Source: Melieria omissa
Lineage: Eukaryota; Arthropoda; Insecta; Diptera; Ulidiidae
Length of the DNA: 64,000 nucleotides
Assembly: GCA_963971225.1 (NCBI GenBank)
Contig: OZ020268.1
Span: 58,961,900 to 59,025,899, forward strand
Direction of reading: 5' to 3'
The translations under genes were made by a program, and so were the position numbers. The notes under the pieces are model-generated. The model had not been told where the DNA came from. It did not search any database and saw only the letters and a program-made list of their open reading frames with translations. This document shows, piece after piece, positions 12,378 to 22,365 of the stretch. Within the stretch, counting starts at the first letter, position 1. Each line of letters opens with the position of its first letter.

Positions 12378-12845
12378 ATTTGTTGAGAATTGTTCCTTAA
12401 TATTTTATTTATTTTGTATTAATTGAATAATTTATACATTAATAAATTTAATAAATATTGAAATTAATTGAATTATTAGAATTAATCATTTAATAATTCA
12501 TTTTGTTGAAAATTGTTCCTAAATTTTTTATTTATTTTGTATTAATTACATGGTTTATACATTCATAAATTTAATAAATATTGAAATTAATTTAATAAAT
12601 ATTGAAATTTATTCAATTATTGGAATTATTTATTTTCCAATTCATTTTGTTGAGAATTGTTAATTAATATTTTATTTATTTTGTATTAATTTAATAATTT
12701 TTACATTCAAAAATTTAATAAATATTGAAATTAATTAATTTAATAGATATTAAAATTAATTTAATTATTGGAATTAATATCTTCATAATTCATTTTGTTG
12801 AAAACTGTTTATTTAATATTTAATTTATTTTGTATTAAATGTCTT
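12378..12845. repeat. AT-rich tandem repeat, about 125-150-bp period
   Basis: About three and a half imperfect units begin near 12381, 12504, 12648 and 12796. Each starts GTTGAGAATTGTT, then ATTTTATTTATTTTGTATTA, then AATTTAATAAATATTGAAAT. Length differences arise from internal duplication of the AATATTGAAATTAATT segment. Not coding. Confidence 0.75.
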
Positions 12846-13734
12846 ATTTCATTTATATTAAACTACATCAAATCAATAAATAAATGCAATCAATCATCTA
12901 TATACAGTAAAGAGTAGCTAACCACCAATCAGTTGTCCCCATCGAATGCCTAAAATGACGCCAACACTCACAGGAAAGTAGTCAAGTGAAGCCTTAAATC
13001 ACGCCACGTGCGTTGGGCGGCAGTTATCAGCGCGCAGTCACTCACCTGAAGTTGTACGATTTTTATAAATACTCAACACATGGAAGCTAAGCAACAATAC
13101 TACATTATGCATTTGAGTAATCAATCATCATCATCAGCAGCACAAGAGCTGCTCCCCGCTCTGCCCGCTGGCGACTATGTACATGCGATCGGAAAGCACT
13201 CGACTTTCGTCACCGTAATACTTCAAGCAGGGTTTAGTGGGCAATGATTGATTTTTGCAGTGAATTGCTGGGATTTACGGGACAGAGAAAGACAGTGACA
13301 GAGACAAGCCAACAATGACTGAGAGTGAGTGCCAATGGCCACTCTAAAAATAGGACTTACAGAAAACAGTACATGATTACAAAAAAAGTCCAACACACTT
13401 GAATGGCGAGGAATTTACTAGACTTTCGATAGTGTGGAGATTTATGGGCGCACGTAAATGGTGTTGACTTAAACGTCTATGAGGGTGTAAAGAGATGTAG
13501 CCCTTTTTTGTTTAACTTTTTACGAGAAGGAAAAGTCACATGCATTGTCTGAAATATTTGTGTGTATGACATAAAATTATGAAGAGATCATGTTTTGAAG
13601 ACAATCGTTTTTAATACCAATTTAACTATAGTAGAAGCCATGTGAGAGTGAGAACTATGTATATTTCTTTTGAAATCTACTGTTTCAATCAAACTTTCTC
13701 AAAAAACTCACTCTCACGTCGCCCTATTCCAAAA
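12846..13734. other. Intergenic DNA, no gene established
   Basis: A 55-codon frame from the ATG at 13081 lies just downstream of a TATA-like TTTATAAATA. It has no known domain and no supporting context, so it is left as an unannotated possibility. Confidence 0.3.
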
Positions 13735-14401
13735 CTTATAATAAAAAAAGAAACCAAAAAATACATTGACATAATAAATAAATACTACCAACTCAGATAG
13801 ACAATAACTCCACAATAGAAGACATACACACACATATTTACATAGCTGCCATAACCCCCACACTCGTCAACAACCAACAACCATTACCACAAAACAAAAA
13901 GTCTCCTGAGCAAAAAAAACCTAAATGGCAAATCCGGATCGAAAGAAACATCAAAAAACTTAGGAAAAACTTAGGACATTTAACACAATACAAAAACGGC
14001 AATAGATCTAAAAATATTATCAAACACATAAATGCCCTAAAACAAAGATACAATAAACCGCTAGAAGAAATAACTGACACCCAAAAACAGAAACTTAAGG
14101 TATATGAAAGATAACATCCATAATTTCTGGTATAAGAAATTCACCTACACACAACAACACTTCACAAGACGATTAACGAAATAATAGATCAGCCACAAAA
14201 ACTCCCACACTTTCTTACAGCAGGCAAAACATACATCAAACCAAGAAATTATCAAACCACCGACCCCGAGAACTACAGACCAATAACATGTCTACCCACC
14301 CTTTATAAAATAATTACCGCTACAATAAGTAACATCATAGAGAACAGTTAATAATAGATGCCGTAATAATGAAACAAACCACAACACAACTACGAAATTT
14401 A

Positions 14402-14790
14402 CACTCATGCTACATAATAATTTTAATTTTTTTTAAATTAATTTAATTTAATTAACAATTGACTGGCACGACAGCCCGCTTACGCGAGACTAAGGCCTAG
14501 CTTCCCGCAACCACCCGTGTTGTGCGTGTGAATTCTTTTACGCGGGTGGAAGGGACCTACAGTTTTATGCCGGTTCCGAACGGCAGGTTGGGAGCTTTTT
14601 CATAGGCAATTTTTACTCTCAGAGGTTTGCCATTTCCAGCTGAGAGGACAGCCACCGAAAGAGAAAACGAGTTTCCCGTTATTTGTTTAGGTGTTATTAT
14701 AGGCAGTATTTGAACCTGCGGTTACTGCCTTTGACTCGTTGTCCAACGCACTAACCAACTGAGCCACGGCGGCTGCACTCATGCTACATA
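14402..14790 (-). mobile_element. SINE copy 2 (antisense, inside LINE copy A)
   Basis: The minus-strand SINE body spans 14417-14775. A perfect 15-bp target duplication, CACTCATGCTACATA, lies at 14402-14416 and 14776-14790. The head variant has a stronger B box (GGTTCAAATAC) than the other copies, so it belongs to a distinct subfamily. Its A/T-rich tail (14417-14460) has decayed from the ATT repeat. The insertion splits the RT region of the LINE. Confidence 0.92.
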
Positions 14791-14837
14791 GACTACCAAA
14801 AAGCGTTCGATTCAATACCACATAGCTGGCTTTCAAA

Positions 14838-16260
14838 GTGCTCCAAATATACAAAATACACCCTAAACTGACGCGATTTTTAAAAGACATGAATAACTGG
14901 AAAACACAAATTAACCTAATTAAACCAAATAACACAATAATATATATAACAACAGAAGATATATACATAAGACGAGGAATCTTCCAAGGTGACTCGCCAA
15001 GCGCTCTATGGTTCTGTCTATGCCTGAATCCTCTATCCAATATCCTCAACAGTTCTACCCACGGTTTCAACATTAAGCACGAAAAAGTAACAAAACACAG
15101 AATAAACCACTTATTATAAATGGACGACATCAAATTATATGCATGCACACAAACACATTTTAAAGCACTATTAAAAATCATAGAACAAATAACGGCTGAT
15201 ATAAAAATCAAATTCGGAATTAACAAATGTAAAACACAACATATAGAACGTGGAAAATGGATAGAGACACATACCGAAATATTAGACAGTCAGACCCTTG
15301 ACAATATGGAAGAACTCGAATTTTATAAATATTTAGGATTCCGACAAAGCACAAAAATAGACCATTACACCATTAAAAAACAACTCGGACAACAATATGA
15401 AAAACGCCTCAACCAAATCTTAAAGACACACCTGAATGCTAAAAATCTCTGCAAAGCAATCAACACTTACGCCATACCAATACTCACATACTCTTTTGGT
15501 ATTATACACTGGCCAAAAACAGATATAAACAACTTAGAAATAACGACACGGAGACAGTTAACAAAATATAGGAAACTACACCCAAACTCATGCCTACAAC
15601 GACTCACTATACCAAGATCAGAAGGAGGAAGAGGGCTCATAGACATCCACAAACTACACAATAATCAAATTCTCAAACTAAGAACATATTTTCTCACACA
15701 CACATCCAACCTACATCAAGCAATAGTCAAAGCAGATAAAAACCACACACCATTAAACCTACATAACACAGAACTAACCACCATCACATCTATCGAAGAA
15801 AAGAAATCCGCATGGACACAGAAACAACTACACGGCAAACACATACATACACTTGATGGGAGATCCAAACATAGACAGGAAAAAGAGCTACACATGGTTG
15901 AAAAGAGGAGAACTGCACCCTGAAACGGAGGGTTTCATAATCGCCATCCAGGATCAGGTAATCCCCACTAAAAACTACAAAAAATATATAATAAAAGATC
16001 AGAGCATAACCAACGACCTGTGCCGCAGATGCCACATGCACATAGAGACAATAGATCATATAATAGCGGGATGTCCAGTCATCGCCGGAACAGACTACAC
16101 GCAAAGACATAATATAGTTGCCAAAATAATACATCAAGAAATAGCCAACAACCTCCAACTAACAGAAACCATAGATCCTAACATTCACAAGAAATACACC
16201 GAAAAATTTGAAAAGTACAGCGTGCCAACACAAGAAATCAAACGCATACAAACAAACTGA
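14838..16260 (+). pseudogene. LINE copy A reverse transcriptase and zinc-finger region
   Basis: Blocks include GIFQGDSPSALWFCLCLNPL and DDIKLYA, the catalytic region. The codon before MDD is TAA (15117-15119), where the active-site tyrosine would be expected. After a long 3' RT/thumb region (15120-15923), the frame shifts to 15853-16260, which contains CRRCHMHIETIDHIIAGC, a CCHC-type finger. The segment coding the PD...D endonuclease is missing: the frame jumps from the post-finger linker directly to the KKYTEK block. Non-functional. Confidence 0.75.
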
Positions 16261-16664
16261 AGTAAAAACAATACTTGTGATCAATATTTGTGATCTCTGC
16301 AACAGAAATCTTGCACAAAACATTGATCTCGAATTTAAAAAAGGTCAACATCGAACAAACAGCATATTAAAAAATAAAAAAAGCAGTAACATTAAAAACT
16401 TGTAATATTACAAGAAAATTTTTAAATCTATAATTTTGAAAGCCTAATTTACTAATTTATTAAATTAAAATAAGATTTAGCCCAATCTCTTGACGTAGTC
16501 CGAGATGGGTGAATTCCAATAGCAAAGCTATTGAGAATGTAGAATTCATAACAATAATAATAATACCGCAGGGTATCCTTACGAAAGGATAACGGGTGTA
16601 ACGGCCCCGCTGACCCCAGTTTACCATCGGCCCAGGCCAACCACCTGCCGATGTGTATAATAGA

Positions 16665-17123
16665 TTTCAGAATCGCAAAACCTAGCCTCGGACGAACGTC
16701 GTAACGGTCGAGGACGACGCGGGACACAACAACTCGACCATGATACCGACCCGGACAACGAACCCCAACCAGCCCAAAGTGTTTTGTCAAATCAACCGAC
16801 GACCACAAAAGCTAGCAAGCCTAGGCAACGCATGATGTGGACTAACGAAATGAACATAAATATCATGCGCTGCTACTATAGAAGTACCAAATTAGAAACA
16901 GTAAAAGTAGGATATCGCCAAGAACTTCATAGCCTATTTGTACAAATATACCCACAATACAGTGAAATAACACAGCAGAGACTTGCAGACCAGAGAAGAG
17001 CCATAGTAACTAACAACCGCCTATCTAACATCGAAATCCAAAACACAAAAGACGAAATAGCGGCTGAAATAAACACAAACACTCAACAAAACCCCGAAAT
17101 ACAACAACATAATCTCAATAACA
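16665..17123 (+). pseudogene. LINE copy B N-terminal module
   Basis: The frame is open from a TAG at about 16662 and has no early ATG. It runs through an arginine-rich patch (ERRNGRGRRG) into MWTNEMNINIMRCYY...LETVKVGYRQEL and QRLADQRRAIVTNN. This tryptophan-led helical module resembles the DNA-binding N-terminal region found in R4-like LINE proteins. That comparison is from memory, not a search. The SINE at 17124 interrupts it. The frame resumes after the SINE but decays. Confidence 0.55.
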
Positions 17124-17471
17124 GCAGCCGCCGTGGCTCAGTTGGTTAGTGCGCGGTCCAACGAGTCGCATGCAGAGCGACGCAAGATCGAATTCTGCAT
17201 GTAGTAACACCTAAAAAAATAACGGGAAACTCGTTTTCTCTTTCGGTGGCTGTCCTCTCAGCTGGAAATGGCAAACCTCTGAGAGCAAAAATTGCCTATG
17301 AAAAAGCTCCCAACCTGCCGTTCGGAACCGGCATAAAACTGTAGGTCCCTTCCACCCGCGTACAAAATTCACACGCACAACACGGGTGGTTGCGGGAAGC
17401 TAGGCCTTAGTCTCGCGTAAGCGGGCTGTCGTGCCAATCAATTATTATTATTATTATTAATCTCAATAACA
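17111..17471 (+). mobile_element. SINE copy 3 (inside LINE copy B)
   Basis: Full-length SINE at 17124-17458 with an (ATT)n tail. A perfect 13-bp target duplication, AATCTCAATAACA, lies at 17111-17123 and 17459-17471. It is in the same orientation as the LINE. Confidence 0.95.
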
Positions 17472-17691
17472 ATGCAAATTACCCAACCACACCCGACCAA
17501 GAACAGTATATACACCAAAACATTAATACACGGCACAATAACAACCCAACCACCAACAGTCCATCCGACGAGAACAACAACACACAAGCAAGCCCAAACA
17601 GAAACCAAAGTACAGCACCTTAAAACACCGACACTAGAGAAAACGTACTATTAGAAAAAATTAAAAATGAAATGCAAGCAAACTTGATGAG

Positions 17692-18675
17692 GTGGAAAGA
17701 AGTGAATCCCACAATGCGGCCAAACTAATAATTAAAAAACAAACTACAAACTTAATAGACATAGTCCATAATCAAATCATCCCCACCCTACTCAATAACC
17801 CGACAATAGAAGACATTCACACACTAACATACGTATCCGCAATGACCATAACAACTATCAACAACCAGCAACCTATATCACACCAAAAGGAAAATAATAA
17901 TAACCCACCAAAACCTAAATGGCAAATCCGCATAGAAATCAAAATAAACTACCTAAAAAAAGACATAGGCCGACTAACACAATATTCAAGAGGAAATAAA
18001 TCAAAAAATATCACCAAACACATAAATAATATGAAGCTAAAATACAAAAAACCAATAGAAGAAATACTTGACACACAAAAACAAAGACTTAAGGTATTTG
18101 CGCCCAGACTTACTAGATATAAAGAATCAACCAAAAGTAAGCGAGATAACCGACTTTTCACAAACAACGAAAAAATATTTTACAGAAGACTTACAAACAG
18201 AGATTCACCCCGAATTAACCCACCCACAAAAGAACAAATCACAACCTCCTGGAACAAAATATGGTCAACTTCCATACAGCACAATAGCAAGGCCCAATGG
18301 ATACAACAAGAAGAACAACGTAATAAAGATCTACCAACTCAAGAAAACTACAAAGTCACAACAGAAGAAATCACGCAAATAATAAACAGAACACATAACT
18401 GGAAATGCCCAGGAGTAGACAACATTCACAACTTCTGGTACAAAAAACTCACCGCCATGCACCAACACCTAGCCGAAGCAATTAACGAAGCAATAGACCA
18501 ACCTCAAAAACTCCCTAACTTTTTAACAATAGGCCAGACATACATAAAACCAAAAAACAACGAAACCACAAATCCTGCCAACCATAGACCTATAACCTGC
18601 CTACCAACCCTATATAAGATAATATCAGCCACAATCTGCAACAAAACAGACGCCCACCTGAAAAAAATGATATGA
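17692..18675 (+). pseudogene. LINE copy B linker and 5' half of RT
   Basis: A 327-codon frame contains WKCPGVDNIHNFWYKKL, HRPITCLPTLYKIISATIC and other blocks of the LINE finger/palm entry region. It stops just after HLKKMI. The sequence then resumes at about 18690 with KKGKWMETYTE, which in copy A follows the catalytic box. The YMDD-containing segment is therefore deleted here. Confidence 0.75.
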
Positions 18676-18689
18676 TGATTAAAGAGCCA

Positions 18690-20019
18690 ACACATAAAAA
18701 AAGGAAAATGGATGGAAACATACACCGAAACGCTAAACAACGAAACTCTAGACACCATGGAAGAAAACGAAACATATAAATATCTAGGATTCCAGCAAAG
18801 TACCAGAATTGACCACACAACAATAAAAAAACAGCTTACTAAACAATATGAAAATCGCCTCATCCAGATACTAAAAACACACCTCAATTCTTAAAACCTC
18901 TGCAAAGCCATGAACACCTTCGCCACACCCATACTAACGTACTCATTCGGGATTATAAAATGGTCAAACACAGACATCTAACAAATTACAGAAAACTACA
19001 CCCAAACTCATGCATAGAACGACTAACTATACCCAGACTGGAAGGAGGAAGAGGGCTTATAGACATTCATCTTCACAATAACCAAATAAGGAAGCTAAGG
19101 GAATTATTTCACTCACACACATCAGCACTCCACCAAGCAATAGCATTAGCGGACAAAAATTACACACCACTCAATCTACACAATACCCAATACACATTGA
19201 CGCATATGTTAGAACAATAGAAGATAAAAAGATGATATGGGCACAGAAACAGCTCCACGGTAAACACATACAAATAATGAGTGATACAAACATAGACAGA
19301 CAACACTCAAACACATGGCTACAAAAAGCAGAACTATACCCCGAAACTGAAGGTTTCCTGGTAGCAATTCAAGACCAAGTAATCCTCACCAGAAACTATC
19401 AAAGATACATAATACAGGACCCAACTATCAATAATGACAAGTGCCGTAGATGTCAAATATCCACAGAAACAATAGACCATATAACAACCGGATGTAGATT
19501 ACTAGCAGGCGATCAGAGTACACACAAAGACATAATATCATTGCAAAAATACTGCATCAAGAACTAGCTACCAACCTCCACAAGACAGAAAACAACGATC
19601 CATATTATAAAAACACCCCACCTAACATCATGGAAAATGGAAAATACACACTATATTGGGATAGAACAATACAAACAGATAAAACGATAAACAACAATAG
19701 ACCAGATATCACCCTAATAGACAAAAATAAAAATAGTACATATCTAATTGAAATAAGCGCCCCCAATGACACAAACATATACAAAAAATACACTGAAAAA
19801 ATTGAAAAATATAATGAATTAGCACTTGAAATAAAACGGGTGTGGAAACAAAATGCAGTAAAAACAATACCTTTTATAATCTCCACAATAGGAATACTAC
19901 ACAAATCATTCATTCCAAACCTGAAAATTCTAAACATAGACCAATTTATACACCATAAAATACAAAAAGCGGTAATCCTACAGACATGCAACATAACAAG
20001 ACAATGTTTAAACCAATAA
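18690..20019 (+). pseudogene. LINE copy B 3' RT, zinc finger and restriction-like endonuclease
   Basis: The region is split over frames 18712-18894, 18960-19220, 19232-19567 and 19630-20019. CRRCQISTETIDHITTGC (about 19440-19495) is the CCHC finger. RPDITLIDK followed by YLIEISAPND (about 19700-19770) fits the PD...(D/E)XK-like core of the restriction-like endonuclease used by R2/R4-type LINEs to nick target DNA. The protein ends about 80 residues later. Frameshifts at the joins make it non-functional. Confidence 0.75.
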
Positions 20020-20149
20020 AACAAATAATATACAATAGTGCCGATATGACTTGCAACGACAACTGCCGTCATACTCGGTGAAAATGGACCCCGCCTCGCG
20101 CGTAATGCGGGGGGAGAGAGGCCGTGGAATAATAATAGTAATAATAATA

Positions 20150-21772
20150 CATAAATCTTTCATAACAAATCTAAAAGAACTAGGAATAGACCAAACAAGA
20201 CATCATTGCATTCAGATAGCGGTTATCCTGAAAACATGTAATATCGTACGCAGCTTTTTAAATATTGACTAACATGACAAAAATTAAAATAAATAAATAA
20301 CACTGAGCAACAGCGAACATTTTTCCGAGTTCTAGTAAACCTTTTCTAAAGGATTTTTGGACGCTGATCACAACTGCGTATTTAGTTTTTTGATTGTTTG
20401 AGCGGTTTGTAAGTTATTGGTGGTTTTTGCTAGGAGGTGTATTCCAGGTTTTTTCATCTTTGAATTTTACATTACATTTATAATATGTTGAAAAACACGA
20501 TAATTTTTTTATGGCACAATAACGAATCCTCAAGCTATAATTCTGACCATAGTCGATTTCGATTGATCAAGGGTTAACATGGCTATGGCCCTTCAAAGTT
20601 TAATTTTCGCGAATTTTTCATAAAAATTAATTTAAAATCGGTATTGCAATTTTCAACTAGGAGTTAGTGTGCTATGTATAGTGTAAGGTTGTAACTTAAA
20701 CTTATAGAACAGATTTTTTGTATTGTATGTGCCATTCTCGGCCTATGCTCATTAGAGTTTAAATGCGACTTCATCTTCTGAACTCGTGTTTGTATTGAAA
20801 TTTCCTAATGCTTTTCGCATCATTGACGAAAGTAGCTCAAGTATTTTCGCAAGCGTCAATATTTGTCTTTTCAAGGGCATTAACAAAATTTGAATTGGTT
20901 CATTACTGTAGGAGCTATTCTAAAAAGAGTTTCATCACACAATTAAAAATTTCAACCACACACACTTAGCAAACTACTTGCTGTTTTTCCATATTTCATT
21001 GCGACATATTTTTAGGGCGCAAAAAAATCAAAATCAAATCCGAAAATTTTATGAATTAAGGGAATTTTATGAATGTGAGCATTTTCATACCGCTGCCTAA
21101 AGTTGTGCTCCGATATTATAGCTCAAAAGTAAATCCTTGCTTTTGTTGCTGAATTTATCAATGGAGAACTTACATATTTGTACACATACTCTATTACAAA
21201 CATCGTATTTCAAAAATTTCTTTTTTAATTGAAAGCCCCAACATTCTTCTTTCACTATATAATTATATTATATAATTCTTTTGTGTATTTGCAATCTTGC
21301 AAAGTAATTGAAAATTTGACTTTGCAAATGAATAATTCTTGCAAATTTAAACCGATTTTAATGTTTTAAATTTTAAATACATAGCTAGAGTATTGTTAAT
21401 CTATGTTAAAAAAATGACATTTTAGACTTCAGGTTTGTAGGAGCTGCATGCGTATAATGGGCAAAAAACGTGGAAAACGCCCTCCGAGGATAACTATCAA
21501 TATTTCCTAAGCCGCTCAAACAATCAAAAAACTAAATACGCAATTGTGATCAGCGTCCAAAAATCCTTTAGAAAAGTATGGTTTGATTTCAGAAAAAAAT
21601 AATGTCGATTTTGTTGCTCTGTGTAATAAAATAAAATAGTACTGATACAACTTGCAGCCCGAAACTGCCGTTGTGCCCAGTGAAAATGGACCCCGCCTCG
21701 CGCGGTTTGCGGGGGGGAGAGTGGCGTGGGAATAGTAATAATAATAATAATAGTAATAATAATATTAATAAT
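20150..21772 (+). mobile_element. R4/Dong-like LINE, copy C (3' fragment, interrupted)
   Basis: The copy follows the AAT tail of copy B. Its first codons (HKSFITNLKELGIDQ) match the protein C-terminus of copy B and stop at about 20270. The 3' UTR is split by a DNA transposon (20301-21623). It then resumes with the same GAAAATGGACCCCGCCTCGC block as copy B and ends in an AAT-rich tail at 21730-21772. Severely 5'-truncated. Confidence 0.78.
20298..21626. mobile_element. Long-TIR DNA transposon, 1.3 kb, TAA target
   Basis: The element spans 20301-21623 and is flanked by TAA on both sides. Outer ends CACTGAGCAACA and (complement) CACAGAGCAACA are followed by a long inverted block of about 75 bp, nearly identical between 20337-20414 and 21505-21577 (ACGCTGATCACAA...TTGATTGTTTGAGCGG). 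No transposase frame is present. CACTG-type ends and a 3-bp duplication might suggest a CMC- or Harbinger-like family, but I cannot assign it. A second, fragmented copy lies on the minus strand at 33920-37545. Confidence 0.8.
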
Positions 21773-21919
21773 TTTTAAATCTGTAAGTTTTAAAGTCTAA
21801 TTTATTAATTTATTAAATACAAATAATATTGAGCCAAATCTCTTGACGTAGTCCGAGATGGGTGAAATCCAACAGCAAAGCTATTGAGAATGTAAAATGC
21901 AATAATAATAATAATAATA
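21773..21919 (+). mobile_element. R4/Dong-like LINE, copy D (3' UTR fragment)
   Basis: About 130 bp match the 3' UTR of copy A (shared TCTTGACGTAGTCCGAGATG and AGCAAAGCTATTGAGAATGT) and end in (AAT)n at 21900-21919. It is the fourth head-to-tail member of the array and carries the copy-A type of 3' UTR, not the B/C type. Confidence 0.85.
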
Positions 21920-22215
21920 GGTAATATACATAAAAACCATGTATTACTTAGTTAAAATTTCATTTGCTATCAAGTAAACAATCACAAATGTTATAGCGAT
22001 TGTGATTATTTTATTGACATTAATACTTCCAAAAGACTTTACAGCCCAAACCACGTAATTGTTCTACTTGTTTAGCTTAGATAGTAATTTAAGTCTTATA
22101 ATGATTCAATTTTTTAATGACTGCGGCCAGTATTAATTAGCATTAATTAATGACAATTAAATCAATGCAAAATTATCAATTTATTTATTTGTCTATATTT
22201 GTTGCTTCTTTGTAG

Positions 22216-22365
22216 ATTATAATGAACCGTTACTGCCACAAACAATCGCTTATGTAGAAGAGAACTTCAAATCGTTTGCTGACGGTCGCATAGCACGCGG
22301 CGATGACCTTTGCGAAAATGCGAATCCAGTATCGCCGTTGGATGAATTTCCCGAATTCTTTACAG
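22216..22365 (+). CDS. Exchanger visible exon 1 (extracellular N-terminal part)
   Basis: Acceptor TTTGTAG, donor GTAAGC. It enters in phase 1, so a preceding coding exon must exist. It encodes a hydrophilic region ending LDEFPEFFTG, which fits the conserved segment just before the first membrane helix of NCKX proteins. Cys in DDLCENANP is the conserved extracellular cysteine position. Confidence 0.88.

Larger units (their letters stand above)
13735..16565 (+). mobile_element. R4/Dong-like LINE, copy A (5'-truncated)
   Basis: Broken coding sequence parallels copy B downstream. It holds a linker block (KPKWQIRIE), reverse-transcriptase blocks, a CCHC motif and a 3' UTR ending in (AAT)n at about 16552-16565. 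It is internally deleted after about 14125, carries an antisense SINE at 14417-14775, has several stops, and lacks the endonuclease core. The clade call rests on the single-ORF layout, the CX2C...HX4C motif after the RT, the endonuclease type seen in copy B, and (AAT)n tails. Dong-type elements are known to favour TAA repeats. I am fairly sure it is a non-LTR element and moderately sure of the clade. Confidence 0.75.
16566..20149 (+). mobile_element. R4/Dong-like LINE, copy B (most complete)
   Basis: Copy B starts directly after the (AAT)n tail of copy A. The 5' UTR (16566 to about 16665) begins CCGCAGGGTATCC. Coding follows in order: a WTNEMN...YYRSTKLET N-terminal module, a linker, the 5' half of the RT, the 3' RT/thumb, a CCHC finger, and a restriction-like endonuclease. 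It ends in a 3' UTR containing GAAAATGGACCCCGCCTCGC and a tail of AAT repeats at 20127-20149. A SINE (17124-17458) interrupts the N-terminal region, and an internal deletion near 18670 removes the catalytic RT box. Several frameshifts follow. Confidence 0.78.

Noticed and set aside
12378..12845. CRISPR-like array
   Set aside because: Repeats are long, AT-rich and degenerate with no constant short repeat/unique spacer pattern; the genome is eukaryotic.
13081..13248. 55-codon ORF downstream of a TATA-like box
   Set aside because: No known domain, no splice context, and a common length for chance in this composition.
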